Shown here in pieces: positions 16,608-25,004 of a DNA stretch of 62,325 bases. The stretch covers positions 1 to 62,325 of the forward strand of contig CAZUGO010000001.1 of assembly GCA_964619935.1 (NCBI GenBank), given 5' to 3'. The position numbers were made by a program, and so were the translations under genes. The notes beneath the pieces were generated by a model that was given only the letters and a program-made list of their open reading frames with translations, did not search any database and was not told the DNA's origin. Each line of letters begins with the position of its first letter. Positions within the stretch are counted from its first letter, which is position 1. This DNA comes from CAZUGO01 sp964619935 (GTDB lineage: Bacteria > Planctomycetota > Phycisphaerae > UBA1845 > CAIVHJ01).

Positions 16608-17624
16608 ATGCAGCAGTTTGAATCCATTCTGGTCAGCGGCGGATGCGGCTTCATCGGCAGCCATTTCATTCGGATGGCCCTGGAGCGCTGGCCCCGGACC
16701 CGCATCATCAACTACGACGCCTTGACCTACGCGGCCAACCCGGCAAACCTCGACGACTGCAGCGGACACGCCAACTACGCCTTTGTCCACGGCGACGTCC
16801 GTGACGGCCGGCAGGTGTTGCGCGTGCTCCAGGAACACCACTGCGACGCCGTGGTCCACCTGGCCGCCGAATCGCACGTCGATCGCAGCATCCTGGACGG
16901 CGACGACACCGTGACGACCAACGTCATCGGCACCCACGTGCTGCTGGAGGCTGCCCTGAAGTGTCGTATCCGCCGCTTCCTGTACGTCAGTACCGACGAA
17001 GTCTACGGCTCGATTCCCGACCCGCTGGTCGCCGACGAGACCTGGGCCCTGCAACCCAACAGCCCCTACGCCGTGGCCAAGGCCGCCGGCGACTTGATGG
17101 CCCGCTCGTACCACGTGACTTTCGGGCTGCCCAGCATCATCACCCGGGCGTGCAATACCTTCGGGCCGAACCAGTTCCCGGAAAAACTGATCCCGCTGTT
17201 TGTCAGCCAGTTGCTGGAGCACAAGACCGTGCCGCTGTATGGCGACGGCCTGAATGTCCGCGATTGGATCTACGTCACGGACCATTGCACGGCACTGGCC
17301 CGGGCCCTGGAGGCCGGAGTCGCCGGCGAAAGCTACAACATCAGCGGCGACGCCCGCCGCACCAACCGCGAGGTGGTGTCCTGCCTGCTCGACCACCTCG
17401 ATCTGGACGACTCCTGGATCTGCCCGGTCGCCGATCGGCCGGGGCACGACCGCCGCTACGCCATTTCCAGCGACAAGGCCCGCAGCGAACTCGGCTGGCA
17501 GCCGCGACACACCTTCGAAGCGGCCCTGGCCCACACCATCGACTGGTATCGCCACAACCGCCAATGGTGGCAGCCCATCAAAGACGGCGCCTTCCAGACC
17601 TACTACCAGCAGCAGTACGCCTGA
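16608..17624 (+). CDS. rmlB: dTDP-glucose 4,6-dehydratase
   Basis: 338 residues, an extended short-chain dehydrogenase. NAD site GGCGFIGSHF lies near residue 12, followed by LAAESHVDRSI, the family mark STDEVYG, the catalytic Tyr-Lys pair in SPYAVAKAAGD, and TRACNTFGPNQFPEKLIPLF. Converts dTDP-glucose to dTDP-4-keto-6-deoxyglucose. ATG 16608 is preceded by GAGGAT; an in-frame TTG at 16593 is unlikely. Third gene of the rmlA-C-B operon. No rmlD reductase follows, because the next genes are on the opposite strand, so the final sugar cannot be deduced here. Confidence 0.94.
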   Translation: MQQFESILVSGGCGFIGSHFIRMALERWPRTRIINYDALTYAANPANLDDCSGHANYAFVHGDVRDGRQVLRVLQEHHCDAVVHLAAESHVDRSILDGDDTVTTNVIGTHVLLEAALKCRIRRFLYVSTDEVYGSIPDPLVADETWALQPNSPYAVAKAAGDLMARSYHVTFGLPSIITRACNTFGPNQFPEKLIPLFVSQLLEHKTVPLYGDGLNVRDWIYVTDHCTALARALEAGVAGESYNISGDARRTNREVVSCLLDHLDLDDSWICPVADRPGHDRRYAISSDKARSELGWQPRHTFEAALAHTIDWYRHNRQWWQPIKDGAFQTYYQQQYA

Positions 17625-17690
17625 CCGGCGGCCTTCCAGCGGCGGTGCGGCGCGGACGTCGGCTTGTGGGCTGACCAGCGCCCCCGCGGG

Positions 17691-18959
17691 TCACGGTCCG
17701 ACGGCGAGCGCCATGATGTGCTTGCGATCGCGGAGGTACAGCGTGGAACCGACCAGGGTCGGCGCGGCCCAGGCGTAGGGTTCGGCCACCGTGCAGCGCG
17801 AGACCACGTTCATGCCCTGGGGATCGACTGTGGCCAGGGCCAACTGGCCGTCCTGGTCGAGGATGATCATCTTGCCGCCGGCGTACACGCAGGTGGCTTT
17901 GGCGAAGCCGCGCTCCCGCCAGTTCAGCTTGCCAGTGGTCAGGTCGGCGCACATGAAGAAGGCCGGCCCGAAGTCGCCGCTGGAGCCATAGGCATGGCCG
18001 CCCTCCAGGATCACGTTGCCATGGTGCACGCGCATCTTCTGGCTATACCATTGCTCCTGGGCCACGGTCTTTCCGTCCTGGCGAACCAGTTTCACGCAGC
18101 GACTGCCGGAATCATACGCGGCCGAGCAGAACAGGGTGTCCCGCCCGTCCCACACGGGCGTGGCGAGATTGGCACCGAACTGCGTGGGGTGCGCGTGTTG
18201 CCACAGCAAGGTCCCGTCGGCGGGGTTCACACCGGCCAGCGCTTCGGCCATGAACACCACCAGTTGCGGCTGGTGCTCGAAGTCGATCAGGATCGGCGAC
18301 GAATGGGTGACCCCGAAGTCCTGCCCTTTCCACGCCGGTGCGCCGCTGGTTTTGTCGAAGGCCATCAGCGCCTGGCCGGGCTTGCCGCCCACCGGCAGAA
18401 TGATCGTGTTCTGATACGCGATCGGGCTCGACGAGTAGCCGCGCCCGGGCACCTCCATGCCGAAGGCCTCGGGCAGATCGTGGCGCCAGCGCACCGTGCC
18501 GGTGTTGGTGTCAAGACATTGCAGCACCCCGGTGATGCCCACCGAGTAGACCGCGGCACCGTCGACCAGCGGCGTGGCGTGCGGTCCGGCCCCGAACTGC
18601 TCCATGGGGGGCGTGACCGCCACCGCCTGCCCCTGCTCCCAAACCGTGGTCCCGCTGGCGGCATCCAGGCAAATGGTGAATTCGCTGCCGTCTTTGCGAT
18701 ACATGGTGATCAGTTTGCCGTCGGTCACCGCAATGGTCGCGTAGCCGTCGCCCAGCGGCCGCTGCCACAGGCGCTTGGGGCCCTGCTCGGGCCAGCGGTC
18801 GGCCAGCTCCGCCGACGATACCTTGAAGTTGCGCTGCGGCCCGCCCCACTGCGGCCACTGGGCCTGCGCCGGCGTCGACAGCACCAGCACGGCCATGCCC
18901 GCCAGGATGATTCCCGGGCTCACGACCGCCCGCCGCCCTTCAGACCTGTTTCTGTGCAT
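17691..18959 (-). CDS. Secreted PQQ-like beta-propeller protein
   Basis: About 422 residues with a signal peptide ending near TPAQAQ. It starts its mature part with WPQWGGPQRN, a common opening in planctomycete quinoprotein-like proteins, then runs through seven or eight repeats with GTTVWEQ, GTVRWRH, GAPAWK and GTLLWQ as tryptophan-docking motifs. No PQQ ligand set of true alcohol dehydrogenases is apparent, so this is more likely a BamB-like or binding propeller. Last gene of the long minus-strand train, 28 bases after another propeller gene; GGGAGG precedes the start. Periplasmic or exported; ligand unknown. Confidence 0.85.
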   Translation of the reverse strand: MHRNRSEGRRAVVSPGIILAGMAVLVLSTPAQAQWPQWGGPQRNFKVSSAELADRWPEQGPKRLWQRPLGDGYATIAVTDGKLITMYRKDGSEFTICLDAASGTTVWEQGQAVAVTPPMEQFGAGPHATPLVDGAAVYSVGITGVLQCLDTNTGTVRWRHDLPEAFGMEVPGRGYSSSPIAYQNTIILPVGGKPGQALMAFDKTSGAPAWKGQDFGVTHSSPILIDFEHQPQLVVFMAEALAGVNPADGTLLWQHAHPTQFGANLATPVWDGRDTLFCSAAYDSGSRCVKLVRQDGKTVAQEQWYSQKMRVHHGNVILEGGHAYGSSGDFGPAFFMCADLTTGKLNWRERGFAKATCVYAGGKMIILDQDGQLALATVDPQGMNVVSRCTVAEPYAWAAPTLVGSTLYLRDRKHIMALAVGP

Positions 18960-18987
18960 CACCGGGACCTCCCAGAAGTGTTCGGGG

Positions 18988-20184
18988 TTATGGTGCGGGC
19001 CTGGGGCGCGGCTGGGTGCTGGCCGGTTGCGACGGGGAACCGTCCTCGCCCGTGATTCCGTAGAGCACGCCGTCCTCGTTGCCGATCACCAGGAAGCCCT
19101 CGCCGATCGCCGGCGAGGCGCTGATGGGCGCCCCCAGCTCGAGGCGCAGCACCTCCCGGCCGGTGGACAGCGCGACGCCATAGACATTGCCGTCCGCCGA
19201 GCCCACAAACACCCGCGATCCAGCAACCACCGGCGATGAGTCGATGCGGCCACGGGTCTCGAAGCGCCACAACACCGAGCCGTCGGCGGGCGCCAGGGCC
19301 CACAGCCGCTTGTCCCGCCCGCCGACCACCACCGCCGCCGGGGTGACCGCCGCCGATGACATGAACGGCGCCGGGTTGTCTTGCGGTTCGAAGACCCAGC
19401 GGGTGACGCCGGTCTTCCAGTTCATGCACCGCACCTGGTTGCCGTAGGTTCCGATGAAGACGTCGTCGCCGGCGATGGCGGCCGTGGCACCGGCCACCGA
19501 ACCCATGGTCACTTCGCGGGCCGGTTTGCCGTCGGCCAGGCGCAGCACGTGCAGAAACTCGTCGCAGCCGGCGACCAGGGCATGGCCCTCGGCAATCCCG
19601 GCGGCGCCGTGCACCCGCCCACCGGTCTCGAATCGCCAGCGCTGGGCCCCGCTGTCCAGGTCCAGGCAGTACACATGGGCGTCGTATGATCCGAAGACCA
19701 CCTGCCCGCCGTCCAGGTTGGGCGAGGAGATGATCTGGGCTGGAGTCGTGAAGGTCCAGCGGGCAGCACCGCTCCGGCGGTCGATGCCGTGCAAGACGCC
19801 GCCGTCATCGCCGACCACGATCCAATCACCGGCGACCGCCGGCGAAGATTGCACCGGACTGCCGGCGGTGTATTTCCAGCGCAGCGTGCCGGAGCGTAGA
19901 TCGAGGGCATACACCTGGCCGTCGTCGCAGCCGACATAAACGCTGCCGCCGGCGATGGCGGCCGTGGACATGATCGGCTCATCAGTGATGAATTTCCAGC
20001 GGATGCTCAGGGACGCGCCCAGCGGGTCCGGGGCCACCCCGCTGCACGAAGCCGATCCACGAAACACCGGCCAGCCGTGGGTGGCGCCGTGGACCGGCGG
20101 CAGGGCACTGAATCCCACCAGGCAGGCCAGCAGTCGCCATGGCCCGCCCCGGATTCCTGCGGTCGTGGTGCCGGGCAGTCCCAT
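18988..20184 (-). CDS. Secreted PQQ-like beta-propeller protein
   Basis: About 398 residues, signal peptide (LLACLVGFSALPPVHG), then WPVFRGSASCSG and repeated blades of about 40 residues with GTLRWKY, GAARWTF, GAQRWRF, GVTRWVF and GSVLWRF. The regular D-x4-G-x3-W spacing is that of BamB/PQQ-like propellers. GGGAGGCGATTG precedes ATG 20184. Lies 16 bases downstream of a small membrane protein gene and just upstream of a second propeller gene. Exported; function not deducible from sequence. Confidence 0.85.
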   Translation of the reverse strand: MGLPGTTTAGIRGGPWRLLACLVGFSALPPVHGATHGWPVFRGSASCSGVAPDPLGASLSIRWKFITDEPIMSTAAIAGGSVYVGCDDGQVYALDLRSGTLRWKYTAGSPVQSSPAVAGDWIVVGDDGGVLHGIDRRSGAARWTFTTPAQIISSPNLDGGQVVFGSYDAHVYCLDLDSGAQRWRFETGGRVHGAAGIAEGHALVAGCDEFLHVLRLADGKPAREVTMGSVAGATAAIAGDDVFIGTYGNQVRCMNWKTGVTRWVFEPQDNPAPFMSSAAVTPAAVVVGGRDKRLWALAPADGSVLWRFETRGRIDSSPVVAGSRVFVGSADGNVYGVALSTGREVLRLELGAPISASPAIGEGFLVIGNEDGVLYGITGEDGSPSQPASTQPRPRPAP

Positions 20185-20200
20185 CAATCGCCTCCCGTGC

Positions 20201-20677
20201 TCACACCGGTCTGAACCGCAACACCATCGCGGCCCCGACGGCGGCGGTCAGGATCCCGACGTAAAACCACCACTCCGGTGCCTTGGCCGGCTTATCCCAG
20301 AGCATGGCCACGAAAGTGCTCATGATCGGAGCCCCGGCGAAGACCAGCGGCGCCACGATCATGGGCTTGCCGCCTGTCTTGATCGCAAAGACGATGCCCA
20401 AGGCTCCCAGCGCTCCCAAAATGCCGGCCAGCGTCGACAGACCGACCCCGCCGCGCGTGAATTCCAGCGGCTCAGCTCGGGTCAGCACGGCGTACGCCAG
20501 CACCACCATCGAGACCAGAAAGTAGGCCAGCCCGATGAACAAGAAAGCACGCAGCGCGCTGTTCCGGGTTCCGAAGGCGTGTTGGCCGTGATGAATCGTG
20601 GGCACGTACATGCCCCAGAACACCACCGTGGCGACTACGAACCACATCCAGGTCTTCATGCTCCACTCCAATTCCAT
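20201..20677 (-). CDS. Small EamA-like membrane protein
   Basis: About 158 residues with five membrane segments. The first (MWFVVATVVFWGMYVP) with its Trp-Gly pair, and the pattern LAGILGALGALGIVFAI and IVAPLVFAGAPIMSTFVAMLW, resemble one half of an EamA/DMT-type transporter, which normally has ten segments in two halves. This half-length form is either a dimeric small transporter or a related unnamed family. Start chosen at ATG 20677 with GGGAG upstream; ATG 20659 (GGAG upstream) is equally reasonable. Follows the thioesterase gene in the same direction. Confidence 0.7.
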   Translation of the reverse strand: MELEWSMKTWMWFVVATVVFWGMYVPTIHHGQHAFGTRNSALRAFLFIGLAYFLVSMVVLAYAVLTRAEPLEFTRGGVGLSTLAGILGALGALGIVFAIKTGGKPMIVAPLVFAGAPIMSTFVAMLWDKPAKAPEWWFYVGILTAAVGAAMVLRFRPV

Positions 20678-20722
20678 GATCGATCTCCCGGGGCGCCCCG
20701 ACGCCGCGGTCGCCGTCAATGA

Positions 20723-21151
20723 TCAGCCCGACGCGCTACCGCCGTCGCCCGCGAGCATCTGCCGGATTTCCGGCGGAATCGCGATGGCCCGAAAGGACCC
20801 GCCACCCAGTTCACAGCACACCGTCGTGAACCTTCCGGTTGCCAGGTGCTGGTCGCCGCGCAGGAACCGGATCTCGAACTCCAGCGAGCGTTCACCGATG
20901 CGGGCGACCTTCAGCCGCAGCTCCAATTCGTCTTCGAAGCAGGCCGGGGCCACATACTCACAATGCACCGCGACCCGCGGCCAGCTCAGGCGCCGTTGCG
21001 ACCCCGGCAGCAGCACGCTGATTCCCAAGGATCGCCAGAAGGCGTGCTCAACTTCTTCCATCATCCGAAAGTAATTCGCAAAATGCAGCACCCCGGCCAG
21101 GTCGACCTCCGCGAACTGAACCCGCCGGGTGATGCAGAACTCGGCACTCAT
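20723..21151 (-). CDS. Acyl-CoA thioesterase, YbgC/4-hydroxybenzoyl-CoA type hotdog fold
   Basis: 142 residues, the usual length of a single-domain 4HBT hotdog thioesterase. The active-site loop reads VQFAEVDLAGVLHFANYFRM, matching the family pattern in which an Asp precedes GVLHFANY; it also has FWRSLG and a mid-chain AVHCEYVAPACFEDEL strand. Such enzymes hydrolyse aromatic or short acyl-CoA thioesters. In this context, with two PaaK-like ligases and a chorismate-lyase-like gene nearby, an aromatic acyl-CoA substrate is an attractive inference. Lies between the symporter and EamA-like genes in the same direction. Confidence 0.88.
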   Translation of the reverse strand: MSAEFCITRRVQFAEVDLAGVLHFANYFRMMEEVEHAFWRSLGISVLLPGSQRRLSWPRVAVHCEYVAPACFEDELELRLKVARIGERSLEFEIRFLRGDQHLATGRFTTVCCELGGGSFRAIAIPPEIRQMLAGDGGSASG

Positions 21152-21203
21152 GTGGGCGCGCCCTCCGGTCCTTGCGGCGGCAATTCATCAACCCCGGCGG
21201 CGG

Positions 21204-22856
21204 TCACGCGAAGAACTTCCGCAAGGTGGCGCTGGACGGCGGGCGGGTCAACAGCGACACCACCACCAGGATCAGCCCTGACCCGACGGTGATCACCGCC
21301 ACCGGCATCATGCCCCAACACAAATAGCTTGGGTTGGCACCATAGTCGGCCTGGGCAAAAAAGTACAACCAGCCGGCCACGGTGGCCAGGACGCTGGCAT
21401 AGGCGCCGGCTCGAGTCACCCGCCGCCAGTGGACCGCGGCGAACACCAGCGGAAACAGGGCGGCAAAACCGGTGAAGCACCACACCCCCAGCGTGAACAC
21501 GCCGCCCGGCCGGGTTTGAGCCAGGGCGTAGGTCAGGGTCACGATGAACACCACGAAGATCCGGGCGCAGCGCACTCGGGCCCGATCGCTGAGCCGATCG
21601 TGGCCGAAGTAGTGACCGACGATGTCGTGCGTGAACAGGCTGCCGATGCACAAGAACTGCGAATCGAGCGATGACATGATCGCCGCCAGCACGCCGGCGG
21701 TCAGCAGCCCGCCGAGCACGTCGCCGGTCAGCTTCCCCACCATCAGGCCCAGCACCGCGTTCTCGGAGGTCATGCCGTAGGGAATGACCGGTTGCCCGTC
21801 GACAATCGCCGAGGTCGCCCAGGTTCCCAGCAACACGCACGGCAGCCACACCACCATGATCAGGATGGGATGCATGACGATGGACAGCTTGAAGGAACGG
21901 GCCGACCGGGCGGTGAGCCAGTGCTGAAACAAGTGCGGAAACATGGCGACGCTCAGCGGAACGAACAGGTACGTGAAGAACTCCAGCCGTCCGATACCGC
22001 CCGGTCGTTGCGGTTTGTGCGGCCCCAGCGTGGTGCCGGCCTCCGCCGCGGCCTGCTGCTTCCGCTCGTAGACCGCCAGATCGCCATGATAGCGGGTCAG
22101 CGGATCGTCGCGCCGCACCGTGCGCCGCAATTGATGCGGGTTATCGCGGGCCACCATGGCCGTTGCGGCGCGCACACCGCCGAGCTGGTCCGCGATGACC
22201 GTGAAGGTGACGATCCCCAGGGTCAGGAACACCAGCGTCTGGAAAGCATTGGCCCAGGCCGTCCCGCGGACCCCGCCCAAAAAGACGTAGGTCAGCACCA
22301 CCACGCAGATCAATGCCGAACCCAGCCAATACGGAACGGCCCCCGGCGGCAGCGCCCCCGGGCCCTGGCCGTGTCCGGGAAACACCGAAACCAGCGCCCC
22401 GGCGGTGACCTTCTCGAGCGTGGCACCGGCACCCATGACGCCGATCAGCAAGTATGGAATGATCAACCCGACCAGGATCGGAAACAGCAGGAGCCCCAGC
22501 CCGTCGGACTCGAAGCGATCGCGAAAAAACTGAATCTGGGTGGTGTATCCGTGGCGCTTGCCGAACGACCACAATCGGACGCCGACCAAAAAGAAGCAGG
22601 CCGAATGGATGATCCCCGACCAGGAGGCCATCTGACCGTAGACCCCGATGCCGGACTTGAAGGACTCGCCGGTCGACCCGATCAACGCAAACGCCGTCAT
22701 GGTGGTGCCGAACACCGACATCAACAGCAGGAACGGACCGATGGCCCGGGAGGCCAGGAAGTAGTCGGCGGCGGTACCGCGCAGCACCGTGCTGCTGATC
22801 ACGCCCAGAATCAACAGCAGCGCCAGGTAGGCCAGGATGATCAGCAACGCGGTCAT
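21204..22856 (-). CDS. Sodium:solute symporter (SSS family)
   Basis: 550 residues with 13 or so membrane segments. ALIGSTGESFKSGIGVYG and the LGGVRGTAWANAFQTLVF segment match the core of the Na+/solute symporter family, and SSLDSQFLCIGSLFTHDI is the conserved sodium-site helix. A hydrophilic insertion of about 60 residues rich in Arg, Gln and Gly lies near the middle. Substrate cannot be read from the sequence. Starts inside the stop of the small upstream protein (ATGA), a frequent pairing for this family. Confidence 0.9.
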   Translation of the reverse strand: MTALLIILAYLALLLILGVISSTVLRGTAADYFLASRAIGPFLLLMSVFGTTMTAFALIGSTGESFKSGIGVYGQMASWSGIIHSACFFLVGVRLWSFGKRHGYTTQIQFFRDRFESDGLGLLLFPILVGLIIPYLLIGVMGAGATLEKVTAGALVSVFPGHGQGPGALPPGAVPYWLGSALICVVVLTYVFLGGVRGTAWANAFQTLVFLTLGIVTFTVIADQLGGVRAATAMVARDNPHQLRRTVRRDDPLTRYHGDLAVYERKQQAAAEAGTTLGPHKPQRPGGIGRLEFFTYLFVPLSVAMFPHLFQHWLTARSARSFKLSIVMHPILIMVVWLPCVLLGTWATSAIVDGQPVIPYGMTSENAVLGLMVGKLTGDVLGGLLTAGVLAAIMSSLDSQFLCIGSLFTHDIVGHYFGHDRLSDRARVRCARIFVVFIVTLTYALAQTRPGGVFTLGVWCFTGFAALFPLVFAAVHWRRVTRAGAYASVLATVAGWLYFFAQADYGANPSYLCWGMMPVAVITVGSGLILVVVSLLTRPPSSATLRKFFA

Positions 22857-23098
22857 GGCCGCTCCGACCCGGCATCCGCCGCTGTGGTGGACGCCGCCTC
22901 GTCGTGGTCATCGATCCCGACCGGCCAGCAGAAGCGCCCGGCGAGCGCCCACAAGGCGCCGGCGGCCAGCGAGATCCCGGCGTGGTACGCCAGCCCCACC
23001 GGCAGGAAATCGCCCACCAGGGCCTCGGAATCCCACCACCAGAAGTCCTGATGCAAGACCGCCAGCAGCACCATCAGTGCATAAACCAACTGTCGCAT
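22853..23098 (-). CDS. Small membrane protein partnered with the symporter (DUF3311-like)
   Basis: 81 residues. MRQLVYALMVLLAVLHQDFWWWD at the start, then a second membrane segment (AGISLAAGALWALAG) and a hydrophilic tail. Two-segment proteins of this kind with HQDFWxWD are regularly encoded just before SSS symporters and are annotated DUF3311 or DUF997-like. ATG 23098 has a strong GGAGGAACC site; the frame extends further upstream but without good coding character. Overlaps the symporter gene by four bases. Confidence 0.8.
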   Translation of the reverse strand: MRQLVYALMVLLAVLHQDFWWWDSEALVGDFLPVGLAYHAGISLAAGALWALAGRFCWPVGIDDHDEAASTTAADAGSERP

Positions 23099-23153
23099 GG
23101 TTCCTCCACGTCCGGGTTGTTGCGGATCCGACCGCGCCCGCGGTGCAGTCGGT

Positions 23154-24437
23154 TCACAGTGCCTGGGCATCCGCTTGCAGGGGAATCGGTCCGGGCAGGT
23201 CGACCCATCCGCGCATGGCTTCAAAAATCGTCCCGACCTGCTCGTTGAAGACGTCGCCCATCAGAATCCGCACCAGGTGGTCGTGGTACTCCGGATGGGC
23301 CCGGATGAACTTGGCGAAGCTGAACTGCGGATCGTAAAACGCATAGACCAGTTGGCGGATGCGCTGCATCCCGGCCACGAACTCGGGGGCGAAGGCGCCC
23401 AGGCGGCCGGCCGAGAGATCGTCGGCCAGCAGGCCCTGGTGAATGGCGTCAGCGGCCCATTCGCCGCTCTTCAGCGCCAACATCACACCCGATGAGTACA
23501 CGGGATCGAGAAAGCCGAAGGCATCGCCGATCAGCACCCAGCCGTCGCCGGCGATTCGGCCCGCTCGATAGGAAAAGTCGCGGGTGACGTGGACCGGCCC
23601 GACGCGGGCGGCCGCCCGCAGCCGCCCGGCCAGTCCGGGGCAGCGGGCCACCGCCGTCTCGAAGACCATTTCCGGATCTTGCCCAGGCACCGCCCAGAGC
23701 ACTTCGGGGCGTGCCACCAACCCGATGCTGGTGATGTCTTCCGGCAGCGGAATCGACCAGAACCAACCGTCGCGCTCGGGAGTATTGATGACGATGGTGG
23801 CCCCGGCGTTGCGGCCGGCGTCGCGGGCGGCGCCGCGGTAATAGGTGTAGATCGAGGCGTTCTTGAGCTGGGCGTCGCCCTCGCGGAGTTTGAGTTGCCG
23901 GGCAAGGACCGCGGACTGACCGCTGGCGTCGACCACCACCTTCGCCGGGATGTCCAGCAGTCGGCCGTTGCATTCGGCCCGCACGCCGACGGCCCGCCGG
24001 CCCGCAAACCGCACCTCGCGAACCCGGGCCCGCTCGGTCACGGTGGCGCCGTGCTCACGGGCGTTGTCCAACATCATTTGATCAAACTGTGGACGCGGCA
24101 CCTGCCAGGTCACGGACGGCGCGCCGGGATCAAAATCAGTGAAGTAGAACGGCTGCGACTCGCCCCCGAAAGCATTGATGAACTGGACGCTCTGCTTGCG
24201 CGGAAAATCGCTGCGGGCCAGCTTCTCGAGCATGCCGATGCGCCGGAAGGTCCAGTAGGTCGCCGGCATCAGGGATTCGCCGATGTGGTGCCGCGGAAAT
24301 GATGTTTTTTCGAGCAGGTGCACGCGATGCCCGTGGTCGGCCAACACGGTGGCCGCGGTGGCGCCCGCCGGGCCGCCGCCCATGATGACACAATCGCACG
24401 GCAAAGGGTCCATCGAGGCCGACTCCATGAGGGTCAT
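23154..24437 (-). CDS. Flavin-dependent halogenase-like oxidoreductase
   Basis: 427 residues. FAD site GGGPAGATAA near residue 20, then GESLMP at 53-58, DFPRK with Lys 81 in the place of the halogenase catalytic Lys, the WxWxIP motif as WFWSIP at 225-230, and the second FAD segment GDAFGFLDPVYSSG. WxWxIP plus a spaced Lys is the mark of flavin halogenases, and this protein is closer in layout to the phenol/pyrrole type than to tryptophan halogenases. A geranylgeranyl-reductase-like or monooxygenase role cannot be excluded. Start overlaps the stop of the previous gene by four bases, tying it to the aryl operon. A reduced flavin supplier is not seen nearby. Confidence 0.82.
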   Translation of the reverse strand: MTLMESASMDPLPCDCVIMGGGPAGATAATVLADHGHRVHLLEKTSFPRHHIGESLMPATYWTFRRIGMLEKLARSDFPRKQSVQFINAFGGESQPFYFTDFDPGAPSVTWQVPRPQFDQMMLDNAREHGATVTERARVREVRFAGRRAVGVRAECNGRLLDIPAKVVVDASGQSAVLARQLKLREGDAQLKNASIYTYYRGAARDAGRNAGATIVINTPERDGWFWSIPLPEDITSIGLVARPEVLWAVPGQDPEMVFETAVARCPGLAGRLRAAARVGPVHVTRDFSYRAGRIAGDGWVLIGDAFGFLDPVYSSGVMLALKSGEWAADAIHQGLLADDLSAGRLGAFAPEFVAGMQRIRQLVYAFYDPQFSFAKFIRAHPEYHDHLVRILMGDVFNEQVGTIFEAMRGWVDLPGPIPLQADAQAL

Positions 24438-24997
24438 CCGCCGTCGAGACCGACGTCGGCCACGACTTCGAGCAATTCTATGGCAGGCTGATGGTCGCAG
24501 TAAATGATCCCGACCCGGCCGTAGGCTTCGTCCACGTCAGCCCCGAACCCGTCCACCAGCGGGCAACCGCGCTGCAGGCGCAGGTACCACTTCGGTTCGA
24601 TTCGCCGCAGCACGTTGTGTTCGATCAAGATGCTGCCCAGCGGCTTTCGCGCCTCCAGAACTTCCTGCCGCACCGCGGCACTGAGCAGGTCCAGGTTGAT
24701 CTGCACCACGCCGGTCTCCAGGACGGCAGCGGAATCGCGCGCGGCCAGCAGGATGAACCGGGCATACACGTCATCCAGATGGCGCCGCCGCAGCACACGC
24801 AGTTCCAGGTCGCAGCCGTGGCGGGCGTACAACACGGCGGTCATGTGGTCGTGGTGCACCAGCAGGTCGCGGTACGGCTGGACGAGCTGTTCCGCCGTCA
24901 CGACGGTGTAATCGCCGATGAGTTCGGGTCCGAAGACGTCGCCGACCAAAGCCCTGATGGCATCATCCAGACTGTTCAGCTCGTGCAACGACGCCAT
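24434..24997 (-). CDS. Chorismate-lyase-like protein (DUF98 family)
   Basis: About 187 residues. The layout matches the chorismate pyruvate-lyase/DUF98 fold: an early YRDLLVHHDHMTAVL strand, RVLRRRHLDDVYARFILL, the RKPLGSILIEHNVLRR segment (Pro-Leu-Gly followed by a hydrophobic helix is the best family mark) and a terminal YCDHQPAIELLEVV. Family members release pyruvate from chorismate to give 4-hydroxybenzoate or 3-hydroxybenzoate. Start ATG 24997 with GAGGCC upstream, seven bases after the radical SAM gene. It would supply the aromatic acid that the ligase and reductase of this operon act on. Recognition is by pattern, not by search. Confidence 0.68.
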   Translation of the reverse strand: MASLHELNSLDDAIRALVGDVFGPELIGDYTVVTAEQLVQPYRDLLVHHDHMTAVLYARHGCDLELRVLRRRHLDDVYARFILLAARDSAAVLETGVVQINLDLLSAAVRQEVLEARKPLGSILIEHNVLRRIEPKWYLRLQRGCPLVDGFGADVDEAYGRVGIIYCDHQPAIELLEVVADVGLDGG

Positions 24998-25004
24998 CGA
25001 GGCC

